Assembly: GCF_003096075.1 (NCBI RefSeq)
Contig: NZ_CP015449.1
Location: forward strand, 1,729,001 to 1,793,000
Length of the DNA stretch: 64,000 nucleotides
Source: Dietzia lutea
Lineage (GTDB): Bacteria; Actinomycetota; Actinomycetes; Mycobacteriales; Mycobacteriaceae
Reading direction: 5' to 3'
Both the position numbers and the translations under genes were made by a program. The notes beneath the pieces were generated by a model. It was not told where the DNA came from. It did no database searches and was given only the letters and a program-made list of their open reading frames with translations. Shown here piece by piece: positions 50,124 to 62,239 of this stretch. Every line of letters begins with the position of its first letter. Position 1 is the stretch's first letter.

Positions 50124-51718
50124 CCCCCGATCCCCTGGCCCTCGAGATCGCCGATCGCGGGGAGCACGCCCTGGCCCGGTTGGCCGCGCTCCGGTCGCTG
50201 GATCCGCCGACGACCGGCGGCAGGATCCTGTCGTACGTGTACGACTCGGGGCTGGAGGAGCTCGACGAGCTGGCGACCCGCGCCGCCCGGTTGGCGCACG
50301 GGGTCAACGGTCTCGACCCCACGGTGTTCGCCTCGGTCGCCGAGATCCACGGCGGGATCGTCGACCGCGTCCGCACGATCCTCGGGGGCGTGACCGATGC
50401 CGGTGCGCCCGGTGGCGATGCGGCCGGCGGCGTTGTACCCGGCGGCGCTGAGGTCTACGGCAGCGTCACCTCCGGTGGAACCGAGAGCTGCATCCTGGCC
50501 TGTCTCGCCGCCCGCGAGGTCTCCGGCCGAGAGCCCGGCAGCGGTGGGACGATCGTCGCGCCCGTCACCGCGCACGCCGCCTTCCGCAAGGCCGCGCACC
50601 TGCTGGGACTGCGCTTCGTGGGCGTGGAGGTGGACCCGGCGACGGGGCGGGTCACCGCGGAGGAGCTACTCGCCGCGGTCGACGAGCGCACCGTGCTGGT
50701 CGTGTGTTCGGCGCCCGCCTACCCCACCGGGGTGATCGACCCCGTGGCCGAGGTCGCCGCCGGGCTCGAGGCACGCCACGACCCGCGGATCGGGCTGCAC
50801 GTCGACGCCTGCCTCGGCGGCCTGGTGTTGCCGTTCTGGCCGTCGGCCGAACCGACCGGGCCGACCGAGCCGGGCGGGTCGGAGGCGGCGGCGCTGTGGG
50901 CCCTGCGCGTCCCGCGGGTTACGAGTATCTCGGCGGACCTGCACAAGTACGGCTTCGCTCCCAAAGGCAGCTCGGTTCTGCTCAGCCGCGGCCGGGAACG
51001 CCACCGCGCCGCGTGGTTCGCCACCGTCGACTGGCCGGGCTACCCCGTGGTCAACCCCACGCTCGCCGGGTCGAAGCCCCTCGAACCCGCCGCCGCCGCG
51101 TGGACGGTCCTCGAGGCCCTGGGCGACGACGGGCAGCGGGAACTCGTCGCCCGCACCGCCCGCGCCACCGATCGCCTGGTCGAGGGACTGTCCACTATCG
51201 AGGGACTGCGCGTTCTCGACCGCGACCCCGGCCCCCTTCTCGCCGTGGCCATGGACGACACCGTCGATGATGGCCGACGCGTTCACCCCCACCTCTGGGC
51301 CGACGCCTGCGGTCGGAGGGGCATCTCCGTCCAGGCGCAGCCGGCCCACCGCCAGGGGCGGGGCACCTTGTCGTCGTCGTCCCACCTCACCGTCACGCCG
51401 GTGACCGAACGGCTGGTCGACGACATCCTCCTGGTGGCGCGCGAGGCCGCCGACGAGGTACGCGGTCAGGGCGCGCCGACGCCTCCGGCCGCGTTCGGCG
51501 ACGTCCTCGCCGCGCTGGACTCCGGCGCCCTCTCCCCCGGCGATCTGCTCGCGCTGCCCGAGGACGACGTGCACGCCATGGTCTCGGGAGTCCTCTCGGA
51601 CGCGCCCGACGACGGAGCGGGCGGCGGTATGGCCCCGCTCATGGCGGCGATCGAACGCCTCCCCGCCGACGTCGGGGCCCGGCTCGTCCGCGCCTACCTC
51701 GCGGCCGTCATGGAGTGA
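50120..51718 (+). CDS. PLP-dependent decarboxylase/lyase (sphingosine-phosphate lyase-like)
   Basis: The 532-residue fold-type I PLP enzyme has YGSVTSGGTESCILACLAARE (cofactor phosphate loop), HVDACLGGLVLPFW (Asp that holds the PLP nitrogen) and SISADLHKYGFAPKGSSVLLS (Schiff-base Lys in HKYG). The nearest relatives are group II decarboxylases and sphingosine-1-phosphate lyases. A 100-residue C-terminal helical extension follows the usual domain end. It is coupled to the symporter; the amine or phospho-lipid substrate is unknown. Its last 11 nt overlap the convergent HNH gene. Confidence 0.82.
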   Translation: MTPDPLALEIADRGEHALARLAALRSLDPPTTGGRILSYVYDSGLEELDELATRAARLAHGVNGLDPTVFASVAEIHGGIVDRVRTILGGVTDAGAPGGDAAGGVVPGGAEVYGSVTSGGTESCILACLAAREVSGREPGSGGTIVAPVTAHAAFRKAAHLLGLRFVGVEVDPATGRVTAEELLAAVDERTVLVVCSAPAYPTGVIDPVAEVAAGLEARHDPRIGLHVDACLGGLVLPFWPSAEPTGPTEPGGSEAAALWALRVPRVTSISADLHKYGFAPKGSSVLLSRGRERHRAAWFATVDWPGYPVVNPTLAGSKPLEPAAAAWTVLEALGDDGQRELVARTARATDRLVEGLSTIEGLRVLDRDPGPLLAVAMDDTVDDGRRVHPHLWADACGRRGISVQAQPAHRQGRGTLSSSSHLTVTPVTERLVDDILLVAREAADEVRGQGAPTPPAAFGDVLAALDSGALSPGDLLALPEDDVHAMVSGVLSDAPDDGAGGGMAPLMAAIERLPADVGARLVRAYLAAVME

Positions 51719-52355
51719 GACCGGTGAACTCGGTGCGGATCTCCGCCGACGCGCGGAACCACCGACCCACATACGGGACAGCCAACGGCGCCGGCTCAGC
51801 ACTCAGGTAGCGGACGAACCACCCGGTCAGGCCGTCCCACTCGGTGTGATCTCCCGGCGGGTGGAGGTCCCAGCCGAGTTCGCTCAACTCCCAATGGGCC
51901 TTGGCCGAGTTGCGGAGCATGGACGTCGTCACCCAGTTCTCCTCGGCGTCCTGCCCGCCGCGCGACACCGGTCGGACGTGGTCAATTGTCGGGAACAGTT
52001 CCCAGAACGCGAAGTGCGACCTGGACATCGCCCAGTTCGGATCGGCGGGGAAATCCTCCGGCAGGAGCACGGACAGCAACCGGAGCGCTCCCGGGTTGAC
52101 GAGGCGGGTTCCGCTGTACCGGTCGGTGAAACCGTCCCGGTAGAACAACCGGAGCGAGGCGCGCTCGGTGTAGCTTCGCGATGCCTTATCGACCGGGGTG
52201 AACGGGTACCGCTCGCGCAGGATACGGCGCCCCTCGCTGAGCCCGTCCGCTTCCAGCGCGGCGACGACGTCCGCGAGAACGTCGGCCTTGTCCTCGGACC
52301 CGGGTGCGCCCGGCGTCGGGCCCGGAATCGGGACATCGGAACCCGCCTCGTCCAT
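51708..52355 (-). CDS. HNH-like endonuclease-fold protein
   Basis: The 215-residue protein has RLFYRDGFTDRYSGTRLVNP, then DHVRPVSRGGQDAEENWVTTSMLRNSAKAH, a beta-beta-alpha-metal signature with His, Asn and Asn in HNH spacing, but without the zinc cysteines of many members. FYRDGF-DRYSG matches HNH proteins that recognise 'YSG' instead of CPYCG. Stand-alone with GAGGAGG upstream; no methylase or phage gene is near. It may be a house-cleaning nuclease or a remnant of a defence module. Confidence 0.65.
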   Translation of the reverse strand: MDEAGSDVPIPGPTPGAPGSEDKADVLADVVAALEADGLSEGRRILRERYPFTPVDKASRSYTERASLRLFYRDGFTDRYSGTRLVNPGALRLLSVLLPEDFPADPNWAMSRSHFAFWELFPTIDHVRPVSRGGQDAEENWVTTSMLRNSAKAHWELSELGWDLHPPGDHTEWDGLTGWFVRYLSAEPAPLAVPYVGRWFRASAEIRTEFTGLTP

Positions 52356-52410
52356 AACGGCCTCCTCATCCCGCGTCGTGCGTCTCCCGACCCACTATGC
52401 CCCGACGAGA

Positions 52411-52441
52411 GCCGCCCCCCGACTCGAGGTCGAGGGGCGGC
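52411..52441 (-). terminator. Hairpin after the small membrane-protein gene
   Basis: GCCGCCCC (52411-52418) pairs with GGGGCGGC (52434-52441). It lies between the HNH gene start and the stop of the small membrane protein, so it can end transcription of the latter. Confidence 0.45.
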
Positions 52442-52458
52442 GCGTGGTGCGGGGTGCG

Positions 52459-52806
52459 TCAGACGAAGACAGCGATCGCGACGTTGACGATCCCGAGCAC
52501 GCCGGCGACGTGGGCCAGCGTCGCGGTGCTGCCCTGCGCGCGGGCCTCCTTGCGGACGCCGAGGATGGCCACCACCAGGATGACGATCGCGATGACCAGC
52601 TTGATGCCGATCTTCATGTGGTTGACGTCCACGTCGTCCATCTCCCGCAGACCCACCAGCAGCAGGCCGGTGACCACCTGCAGGATGGCGCCGTGCAGGA
52701 TCGCCTTGTTGACGTGGGGCGCCTTGATGGTCGCCAGCCAGCCGCCGATGATGCCCGCCAGGCCGATGAAGTGCAGGATGAGCACGATGTTGAAGACGAT
52801 GTCCAT
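52459..52806 (-). CDS. Small four-helix membrane protein
   Basis: The 115-residue protein has four hydrophobic segments: IVFNIVLILHFIGLAGIIGGW, AILHGAILQVVTGLLLVGL, IGIKLVIAIVILVVAILGV and TLAHVAGVLGIVNVAIAVFV. His in LILHF, ILHG and LAHV recur at helix ends, which might bind haem or metal, but no family is certain. Similar small proteins are common in Corynebacteriales. GAGAAT lies 6 nt before the ATG, a weak leaderless promoter. Confidence 0.7.
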   Translation of the reverse strand: MDIVFNIVLILHFIGLAGIIGGWLATIKAPHVNKAILHGAILQVVTGLLLVGLREMDDVDVNHMKIGIKLVIAIVILVVAILGVRKEARAQGSTATLAHVAGVLGIVNVAIAVFV

Positions 52807-52945
52807 GCGGCGATTCTCTCAGGCCGCGAGGACATAACGCCTGGTAAGGGTGGCCTATGTGACCGGCGACTCGGCGGGCGCGCCTCGGGTCGGCGCGCCT
52901 CGGGTCGGCGGACGTTCGGCCGCGCCGGCCGGGTGTGGTCCCGGG

Positions 52946-53380
52946 TCAGGCGTTCTCTTGCCGCGGCAGAACCACCACCGGACAATGCGCGTGCGGAACG
53001 ACGTGCTGGCTCACCGACCCCAGCAGCATCCCCGCGAAGCCGCCGCGCCCGCGGCAGCCCACGACCACGAGACGAGCATCGTTCGACGCCGCGACGATCG
53101 ACTCGGCCGGGTGGCCGCGTATGACGTATTGCTGCACGTCCGCCTCCGGCCCGAGCGTGTCACGCACGGTGTCGGCCAGAACCTTCCGGGCCTGCTCCTC
53201 GAGTTTCTTGGGCGACTCCGACCCGGACATCGCGTACGGGCCGAACACCGGTGCGACGTCGAACGCGGTCAGCGCGATCAGCGGCGCATCGACCGTGCGG
53301 GCGTAGTCGGCCGCCCAGGTCAGAGCCCGCCGGGAATCCGGGCCCCCGTCGACCCCGACGACGACTGGTCCTGTGTCCAT
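52946..53380 (-). CDS. Universal stress protein (UspA family)
   Basis: The 144-residue single-domain protein opens MDTGPVVVGVDGGPDSRRAL. The ATP-binding signature appears as VVVGCRGRGGFAGMLLGSVSQHVVPHAHCPVVVL (G-2x-G-9x-G-S), so it belongs to the nucleotide-binding branch. Start ATG 53380 has AAGGAGG 9 nt upstream; the longer frame to 53572 translates the 46-bp repeat array and is not used. A TACGGT box at 53446-53451 can serve as -10. Likely induced by stress or hypoxia in analogy to mycobacteria, not shown here. Confidence 0.88.
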   Translation of the reverse strand: MDTGPVVVGVDGGPDSRRALTWAADYARTVDAPLIALTAFDVAPVFGPYAMSGSESPKKLEEQARKVLADTVRDTLGPEADVQQYVIRGHPAESIVAASNDARLVVVGCRGRGGFAGMLLGSVSQHVVPHAHCPVVVLPRQENA

Positions 53381-53479
53381 GAGCGCTCCTCCTTGGACGA
53401 GACCGTCGACGGCGCTGGACATGTCGTGCACCGACGACACCTCCCACCGTAGTCGGGATGCCCGGGCGGTGCGCAGTTG

Positions 53480-53614
53480 CGCGAGTTCGACGGTCGCATG
53501 CGCGAACATCGCGTTCGCACGCTCACGCGAGTTCGACGGTCGCATGCGCGAACATTGCGTTCGCACGCTCACGCGAGTTCGACGGTCGCATGCGCGAACA
53601 TCGCGTTCGCACGC

Positions 53615-53630
<16 letters not shown>
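53480..53630. repeat. 46-bp tandem repeat, 3 full copies plus 13 nt
   Basis: Copies start at 53480, 53526 and 53572, with a partial one at 53618. The only difference seen is C to T in copy 2 (aacaTTgc). The partial copy is the 3' end of the ABC-F gene (codons for ...VELA); each upstream copy repeats those codons and the TGA stop in the same orientation. Each unit contains GCGAAC-ATCGC-GTTCGC, a hairpin, and GCATGC. It probably arose by tandem duplication of the gene end. Confidence 0.92.
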
Positions 53631-55246
<1,616 letters not shown>

Positions 55247-55638
55247 GTGCGCGGGTACCTCGCTGTAGCTTTCGGGGGAGAGTCGGCGGCCCGCCCGCTG
55301 GCGGGATCGGGCCGACCTGCCACTCTACCTGCGGCGCGAGTGAGCCGACGAGTCCGGTGACGTGGGTCTCCGCGCGCTCGACGGATCGGGCTCGTGCGTC
55401 CGTTGCGGTGTTCGGCGGCCCGCCCGGCAACGCCCGCCATGTCGGAGTGCCCGGCCGGCGGCCGGCTCACGCCGCTGCTGCGACTGGTGCGGCGAGACCG
55501 GCAGACAGGCAGCGTGACTCCGCTGGGATGCGCTGCCACTTCGTCTTGTGCTGCCGTGATGGTTCATTCTCCCAGCGCAACCCCCTCTTGGGCGTGCATT
55601 TTCCCAGCGCGGGGCGAAGAGGCAGCGGATCTGCGGGC
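55247..55638. other. Intergenic stretch without a recognisable gene
   Basis: About 390 nt upstream of the ABC-F gene contain only short frames with no family features. Two copies of CATT(C/T)TCCCAGCGC lie 35 nt apart (about 55563 and 55597). A promoter for the ABC-F gene should be here, but no convincing box is visible. Confidence 0.5.
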
Positions 55639-55775
55639 GGGTGCGCTGCGTGAGTGCTCACTAAGCCCTGGGTGCGCTGCGTGCATGCTCACTAAGCCCC
55701 GGGTGCGTGCGTGCATGCTCACTAAACCCCGGACGCGCTGGGTGAGGGATCACTGAACCCCGGGTGCGCTGCGAG
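55639..55775. repeat. 31-bp degenerate tandem repeat, about 4.4 copies
   Basis: Units begin at 55639, 55670, 55701 (30 nt) and 55731, with a partial copy from 55762. The consensus is GGGTGCGCTGCGTG, then CATGCTCACTAAGCCCC. The first three copies are close; the fourth has diverged. The array directly follows (minus strand) the broken gene start at 55843. Confidence 0.88.
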
Positions 55776-55843
55776 CCGCCCGCGGTGAGCGCCGTCGACT
55801 CGAAGCTTCCGTGGCCCGTCTGCTGGTAGAACGCGTCGGACAT
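55661..55843 (-). pseudogene. Remnant start of a thioesterase-like gene running into the 31-bp array
   Basis: ATG at 55843 has AGAGG 7 nt upstream and a TACCGT box before it. The first 23 codons (MSDAFYQQTGHGSFESTALTAGG) resemble the N-terminus of double hot-dog thioesterases (compare the gene at 3862, MTEAYFEPLG...). After that the frame reads only the tandem repeat (SEHAR, HPGL) and stops at 55661. The body of the gene appears to have been lost and replaced by the array. A short functional peptide is less likely. Confidence 0.5.
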
Positions 55844-55877
55844 GGGTTCCTCTCGCCCGACGGTAGTGTCGGTCCGT

Positions 55878-57086
55878 ATGAAGGCTATGGGTGGCGGGTT
55901 GTTCGACGTCGCCGTCGTCGGGCTCGGCCCCGCCGGCCGCGCGCTCGCCTCCCGCTGCGCCGCAGCCGGTCTCACGGTCCTGGCACTCGACCCGCAGCCC
56001 GACGCGCCATGGCGCCAAACCCTGTCGGTGTGGGCCGACCAGGTGCCGCCGTGGCTGCGCCCGGAGGCGTGCGGGATCGACGTGTTGGCGCACCGGGTCT
56101 CCTCCCCAGCCCTGTACGCGCCCGGCCGCGCGGTGTTCCACCGTGAGTACGCGGTGCTGGACAACGACGCCTTGCGGCGCGCCCTGCCGCTCGGTGCGGG
56201 GGTCACCGTGGAGCGGGAGTCGGTCGACGACGCGGCCCTGCGTGGCCTGACCGCCCGGGCGCACCGCGTGGTGGACTGTCGTGGCGCCGGGGGCGGGCGC
56301 AACCAGGGTCCGCTGCAGACGGCCTACGGCATCGTGGTGGACGCCGCGGACGCGGCACCGGCCCTGGGCGGCGAGGCAGCGCTGTTCATGGACTGGCGCA
56401 CCGACTATGCGCGAGACCGGGACGACGACGACGAGATCGGCCCCAGCTTCCTGTACGCCATCCCGCTGTCCTCGGACCGGGTCCTTCTCGAAGAGACGTG
56501 TCTGGCGGGACTACCCGCCCCGGATCCCGCCGTCCTGGCGAGCAGGCTGCGCTCGCGCCTGGCGGGCCGGGGGGTGTCGCGCACGGCGATCGACGACCCG
56601 CTGTCGGTCGAGCGGGTGCGCATCCCGCTGCTGCCGAGGCCGGGCGGATCCGGCGCACCGCTGGTCGAGGCGTTCGGCACCGCGGGCGGGCACGGACACG
56701 CGGCGACGGGGTATTCGGTGGCGGCCATGCTCGCGGCCGTCCCGGCGGCCGTGCTCGCGCTCGGCGCCGGTTACCCGCTCCCCGAGCCCCGCTCACCCCT
56801 GAGCACGACCCTCCACGGGGTGGGCCTGCGGGCTCTGCTCCGTGCGGACGACCGGACCCTCCGGGCGCTGTTCGCGGCGTTCGGTCGCCTCGACGGTCGC
56901 CGCCAGCGGTGGTTCCTCGACGCGGCGAGCCCGTCGTACCAGGTGGCCGCCGCGATGTGGGGGATGTGGGTGAGCATGCCCGCGCGCGACAAGGCCGGGA
57001 TGGTGGCCGCGGTACTACGGCGCTCTTCCCGCGGTCACGCGGCGGCGTCAGGCGGCGCGCGGTCGGAATCCGTCGAAGGTCAGTGA
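55878..57086 (+). CDS. crtL: Lycopene cyclase, CrtL type
   Basis: The 402-residue flavoprotein-like cyclase converts lycopene ends to beta- (or epsilon-) rings. FAD fold: DVAVVGLGPAGRALASRCAAAGL at the N-terminus; VVDCRGAG; the conserved FMDWR (catalytic region), SFLYAIPLSSDRVLLEETCLAG, and GGHGHAATGYSVA. No other carotenoid gene lies in the window, so it is separate from the crt cluster. Start ATG 55878: TAGTGT (55864-55869) lies 8 nt upstream. The last 39 nt overlap the convergent membrane gene. Confidence 0.87.
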   Translation: MKAMGGGLFDVAVVGLGPAGRALASRCAAAGLTVLALDPQPDAPWRQTLSVWADQVPPWLRPEACGIDVLAHRVSSPALYAPGRAVFHREYAVLDNDALRRALPLGAGVTVERESVDDAALRGLTARAHRVVDCRGAGGGRNQGPLQTAYGIVVDAADAAPALGGEAALFMDWRTDYARDRDDDDEIGPSFLYAIPLSSDRVLLEETCLAGLPAPDPAVLASRLRSRLAGRGVSRTAIDDPLSVERVRIPLLPRPGGSGAPLVEAFGTAGGHGHAATGYSVAAMLAAVPAAVLALGAGYPLPEPRSPLSTTLHGVGLRALLRADDRTLRALFAAFGRLDGRRQRWFLDAASPSYQVAAAMWGMWVSMPARDKAGMVAAVLRRSSRGHAAASGGARSESVEGQ

Positions 57087-57833
57087 CAGCCCGCCCGGGC
57101 GGCGCGCGACGCGGAACATCGACGACAGTGCGACCGCCGCGCCCGCCACGCCCACGAGCTCGAACGTCTCCTCGACGTACATCAGGACGAGGTAAAGAGT
57201 CGACGTCGCGCCGGTCTCGCGGTGGACGAGCCCGGTCAGGCTCTCGATCACCAGCGCGCCGGTGAGGAAGATCGCGGCAGCCGCGATCAACGAGATGGCG
57301 ACCCGGCGCTCGAGGGCGAGCACGAGCCGGATGAGCAGACCGCCGACGATCAGCGCGATCACGGCGCCGGGGATCACCCAGTTGTAGAAGGTGTCGAACG
57401 GCAGATAGGGGGCCAACCGGTCCCCCACCACGAAGAGCCGCTCGTGGAGTGCGCCCGCCTCATCGGCGGAGGCGGTCACGGCGACCGCGGAGAAGAGCCA
57501 CCACGATGCGCGGAAGCGGTCGGCGGTGACGGCGGCGAGGGCCGCGAAGACGCCCACGAGGAGCCAGACCGTCGAGGCGAACCACACCGCCGCGTTGCCC
57601 TCGGCGCCGATGTCGAACGCGGTCCACAGAAGGTTCCACACGTGCCAGGGCTGATCGCTGCCCGTGAGGTGCACCATGTACAGCAGGAAGCCTGACAGCG
57701 GCGCGAGCAGGATCGACGGCGGGAGGACCGCTGAGGCGACGGCCCGCGTGAGTCGCGTCCCGGTCGCGGGACCGCCGGCCCCGTCGCCGTCGTCCGGTCG
57801 GCCCGCGGCCGGGTGGTCAGCGGAAGGTGACAT
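57048..57833 (-). CDS. Polytopic membrane protein of unknown function
   Basis: The 261-residue protein has a Pro/Gly-rich N-terminus of about 30 residues, then seven hydrophobic segments. Charged residues inside or at the ends of helices stand out: ASADEAGALHERL, VIPGAVIAL, IESLTGLVHRE and YVEETFELVG, recalling membrane proteins with buried Glu/His that bind metal or cofactor. I cannot name the family. ATG at 57833 is chosen because TACGCT (57840-57845) lies 6 nt upstream. It is convergent with crtL, overlapping it by 39 nt. Confidence 0.68.
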   Translation of the reverse strand: MSPSADHPAAGRPDDGDGAGGPATGTRLTRAVASAVLPPSILLAPLSGFLLYMVHLTGSDQPWHVWNLLWTAFDIGAEGNAAVWFASTVWLLVGVFAALAAVTADRFRASWWLFSAVAVTASADEAGALHERLFVVGDRLAPYLPFDTFYNWVIPGAVIALIVGGLLIRLVLALERRVAISLIAAAAIFLTGALVIESLTGLVHRETGATSTLYLVLMYVEETFELVGVAGAAVALSSMFRVARRPGGLSLTFDGFRPRAA

Positions 57834-57986
57834 GTCCGCAGCGTAGGCCGGTGGCATGGACGACAGCCAATCGGTCGCCCCCGATCCGCGGTCGCGTGGC
57901 CGGAGACGACGAACGCCCGCCCCGTGGGACCGGAACGGGCGCTCGTCGGCTCGCGGCGGTGCGGCGGTGGTCGCCGCGAGGCGGGA

Positions 57987-58457
57987 CTACACGGTGAAGC
58001 CGATCGCCCTCAGCTGCTCGCGGCCCTCGTCGGTGATCATCTGGGGGCCCCACGGCGGCATCCAGACCCAGTTGAGCTCGAGCTCGTTGACCAGGTCGGA
58101 ACCGATGGTCGCGGAGCGCGCCTGGTCCTCGATCACGTCGGTGAGCGGGCAGGCCGCCGACGTCAGCGTCATGTCGATGCGCGCGATCGTGGAGCCCTCC
58201 GTCTCGCCGGGGCGGACCCAGATGTCGTAGACCAGACCCAGGTCCACGACGTTGATGCCGAGCTCGGGGTCGACCACGTCACGCATGGCCTCCTCGATGT
58301 CGGCGACCAGCGCGAGGTCCTCCTCCGACTGCTCGGGCCGGTTCGGGTCCGGGCGGAACTCGCCGTTGTAGGCGGTGCCCGCGGGCGTGTCGTTCTCGTC
58401 GGCCGACATCGGATCGTCGACCGTCGGATCGTTGGCAGGTGTCATCTGCTCGGTCAT
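57987..58457 (-). CDS. sufT: SufT-type DUF59 Fe-S assembly protein
   Basis: The 156-residue protein has an acidic, disordered first 45 residues, then the DUF59/MIP18 fold: AMRDVVDPELGINVVDLGLVYDI and LTSAACPLTDVIEDQ, with the conserved Cys, and WGPQMITDEGREQL. It assists maturation or transfer of Fe-S clusters. It is the last gene of the suf operon, 6 nt after sufU, equal to Rv1466. Confidence 0.93.
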   Translation of the reverse strand: MTEQMTPANDPTVDDPMSADENDTPAGTAYNGEFRPDPNRPEQSEEDLALVADIEEAMRDVVDPELGINVVDLGLVYDIWVRPGETEGSTIARIDMTLTSAACPLTDVIEDQARSATIGSDLVNELELNWVWMPPWGPQMITDEGREQLRAIGFTV

Positions 58458-58463
58458 GTCACA

Positions 58464-60965
<2,502 letters not shown>

Positions 60966-61026
60966 TGGTGTGCTCGCAATCTGTGTGAGAAGTCTTCGGG
61001 GGATGATCGGGGGCCTGCGGGCTCGG

Positions 61027-62235
61027 TCAGATGCCGGAGGACTGCAGCTCCAGCTCGACGGCCTCGGTGACCCGCTCGCGCACCTCGGGCACGCCGATGC
61101 GGTTGATCACCTCGCCGAAAAACCCGCGGACGACGAGGCGCCGGGCGACGTCCTCGGGGAGGCCCCGCGACATGAGGTAGAACAGGTGCTCCTCGTCGAA
61201 CCGGCCGACGGCGCTGGCGTGGCCGGCGCCGGCGATCTCGCCGGTCTCGATCTCGAGGTTCGGCACCGAGTCGGCGCGGGCGCCGTCGGTGAGCACGAGG
61301 TTGCGGTTCATCTCGTACGTGTCGGTGCCCAGCGCCGCCGCCCGGATGAGGACGTCGCCGATCCAGACGGTGTGCGCGTCCGGGAGGTCCGACGAGGCGT
61401 CGCCCTGTAGCGCGCCCTTGTACAGGATGCGCGAGGTGCAGTTGGGCACCGAGTGGTCGACCAGCAGGCGGTGCTCGAGGTGCTGGCCGTCGTCGGCGTA
61501 GTACAGGCCGTTGAGCGTCACCGTGCCGCCGGGCGCGGTAAACCGCGCGAACGGGGAGACGCGCACGACCTCGCCACCGAACGTCACCGTGGTGTAGGTC
61601 AGCGTCGCGTCGCGGCCGACCTGCAGGTGATGTCCGGCCAGGTGCAGGGCGTCGTCGTCCCAGTCCTGGATGAGGACGACCTCGAGGTGGGCGGAGTCGC
61701 CCACGATGAACTCGACGTTCTCGGCGATCGTGCCGCCACCGCGCTGGTCCACGACGAAGGTCGCGTTGGCGAACGGCTCGAGGCGGACCTGGGTGTGGCC
61801 GTAGGCCAGCTCGCCCGCGCCCGGCCCGTCGACGGTGACGTACACGGGCTCGTCGAGCACGACCTCCTTGGCCACGGTGATGACCGAGGCCGCGGTGGCC
61901 GAGCTGAACGCCTGCGCGGCCACACGGTCGCGGGGGGCCCCGGCCTCGCCGACGCGCTTGTCGTCCATCGCGACGGTCTCGACGGTGAGGCCCTCGCGCT
62001 CGCCGACGGACGCCGTCAGGCGACCGGTCGCGGTCACGTTGGAGCCGTCGTGGAGACCGCGCAGACGACGCAGCGGGGTGAACCGCCAGATCTCGTCCTT
62101 GTGGCTGGGGACCTCGAACGCGGCCACGTCGTACGAGGTGAACTGGTCACCCTTCGTCGCGTCGACGGGGACGCCGTAGCGGTCCGTGAGGGGGGCCGGG
62201 GCGGACCCGGTCTCGGGGGTGGTCGTGTCGGTCAT
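61027..62235 (-). CDS. sufD: Fe-S assembly scaffold subunit SufD
   Basis: The 402-residue beta-helix protein is the SufD partner of SufB. The C-terminal region has [28 protein letters not shown], a motif shared with SufB that contacts SufC, and [18 protein letters not shown], with the conserved His region. It starts 4 nt after sufB. A 61-nt gap to sufC follows with no visible terminator. Confidence 0.95.
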   Translation of the reverse strand: MTDTTTPETGSAPAPLTDRYGVPVDATKGDQFTSYDVAAFEVPSHKDEIWRFTPLRRLRGLHDGSNVTATGRLTASVGEREGLTVETVAMDDKRVGEAGAPRDRVAAQAFSSATAASVITVAKEVVLDEPVYVTVDGPGAGELAYGHTQVRLEPFANATFVVDQRGGGTIAENVEFIVGDSAHLEVVLIQDWDDDALHLAGHHLQVGRDATLTYTTVTFGGEVVRVSPFARFTAPGGTVTLNGLYYADDGQHLEHRLLVDHSVPNCTSRILYKGALQGDASSDLPDAHTVWIGDVLIRAAALGTDTYEMNRNLVLTDGARADSVPNLEIETGEIAGAGHASAVGRFDEEHLFYLMSRGLPEDVARRLVVRGFFGEVINRIGVPEVRERVTEAVELELQSSGI

Positions 62236-62239
62236 GGGG

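Noticed and set aside
51708-52355. Restriction-modification or other defence system around the HNH protein
   Set aside because: No methyltransferase, helicase, toxin or phage-related gene is next to it. A lone HNH fold is not enough to call a system.
52870-52920. Two copies of a 16-nt GC-rich repeat (CGCGCCTCGGGTCGG type) before the small membrane gene
   Set aside because: The repeat is short, simple and GC-rich, expected by chance in such DNA. No further copies or structure support a function.
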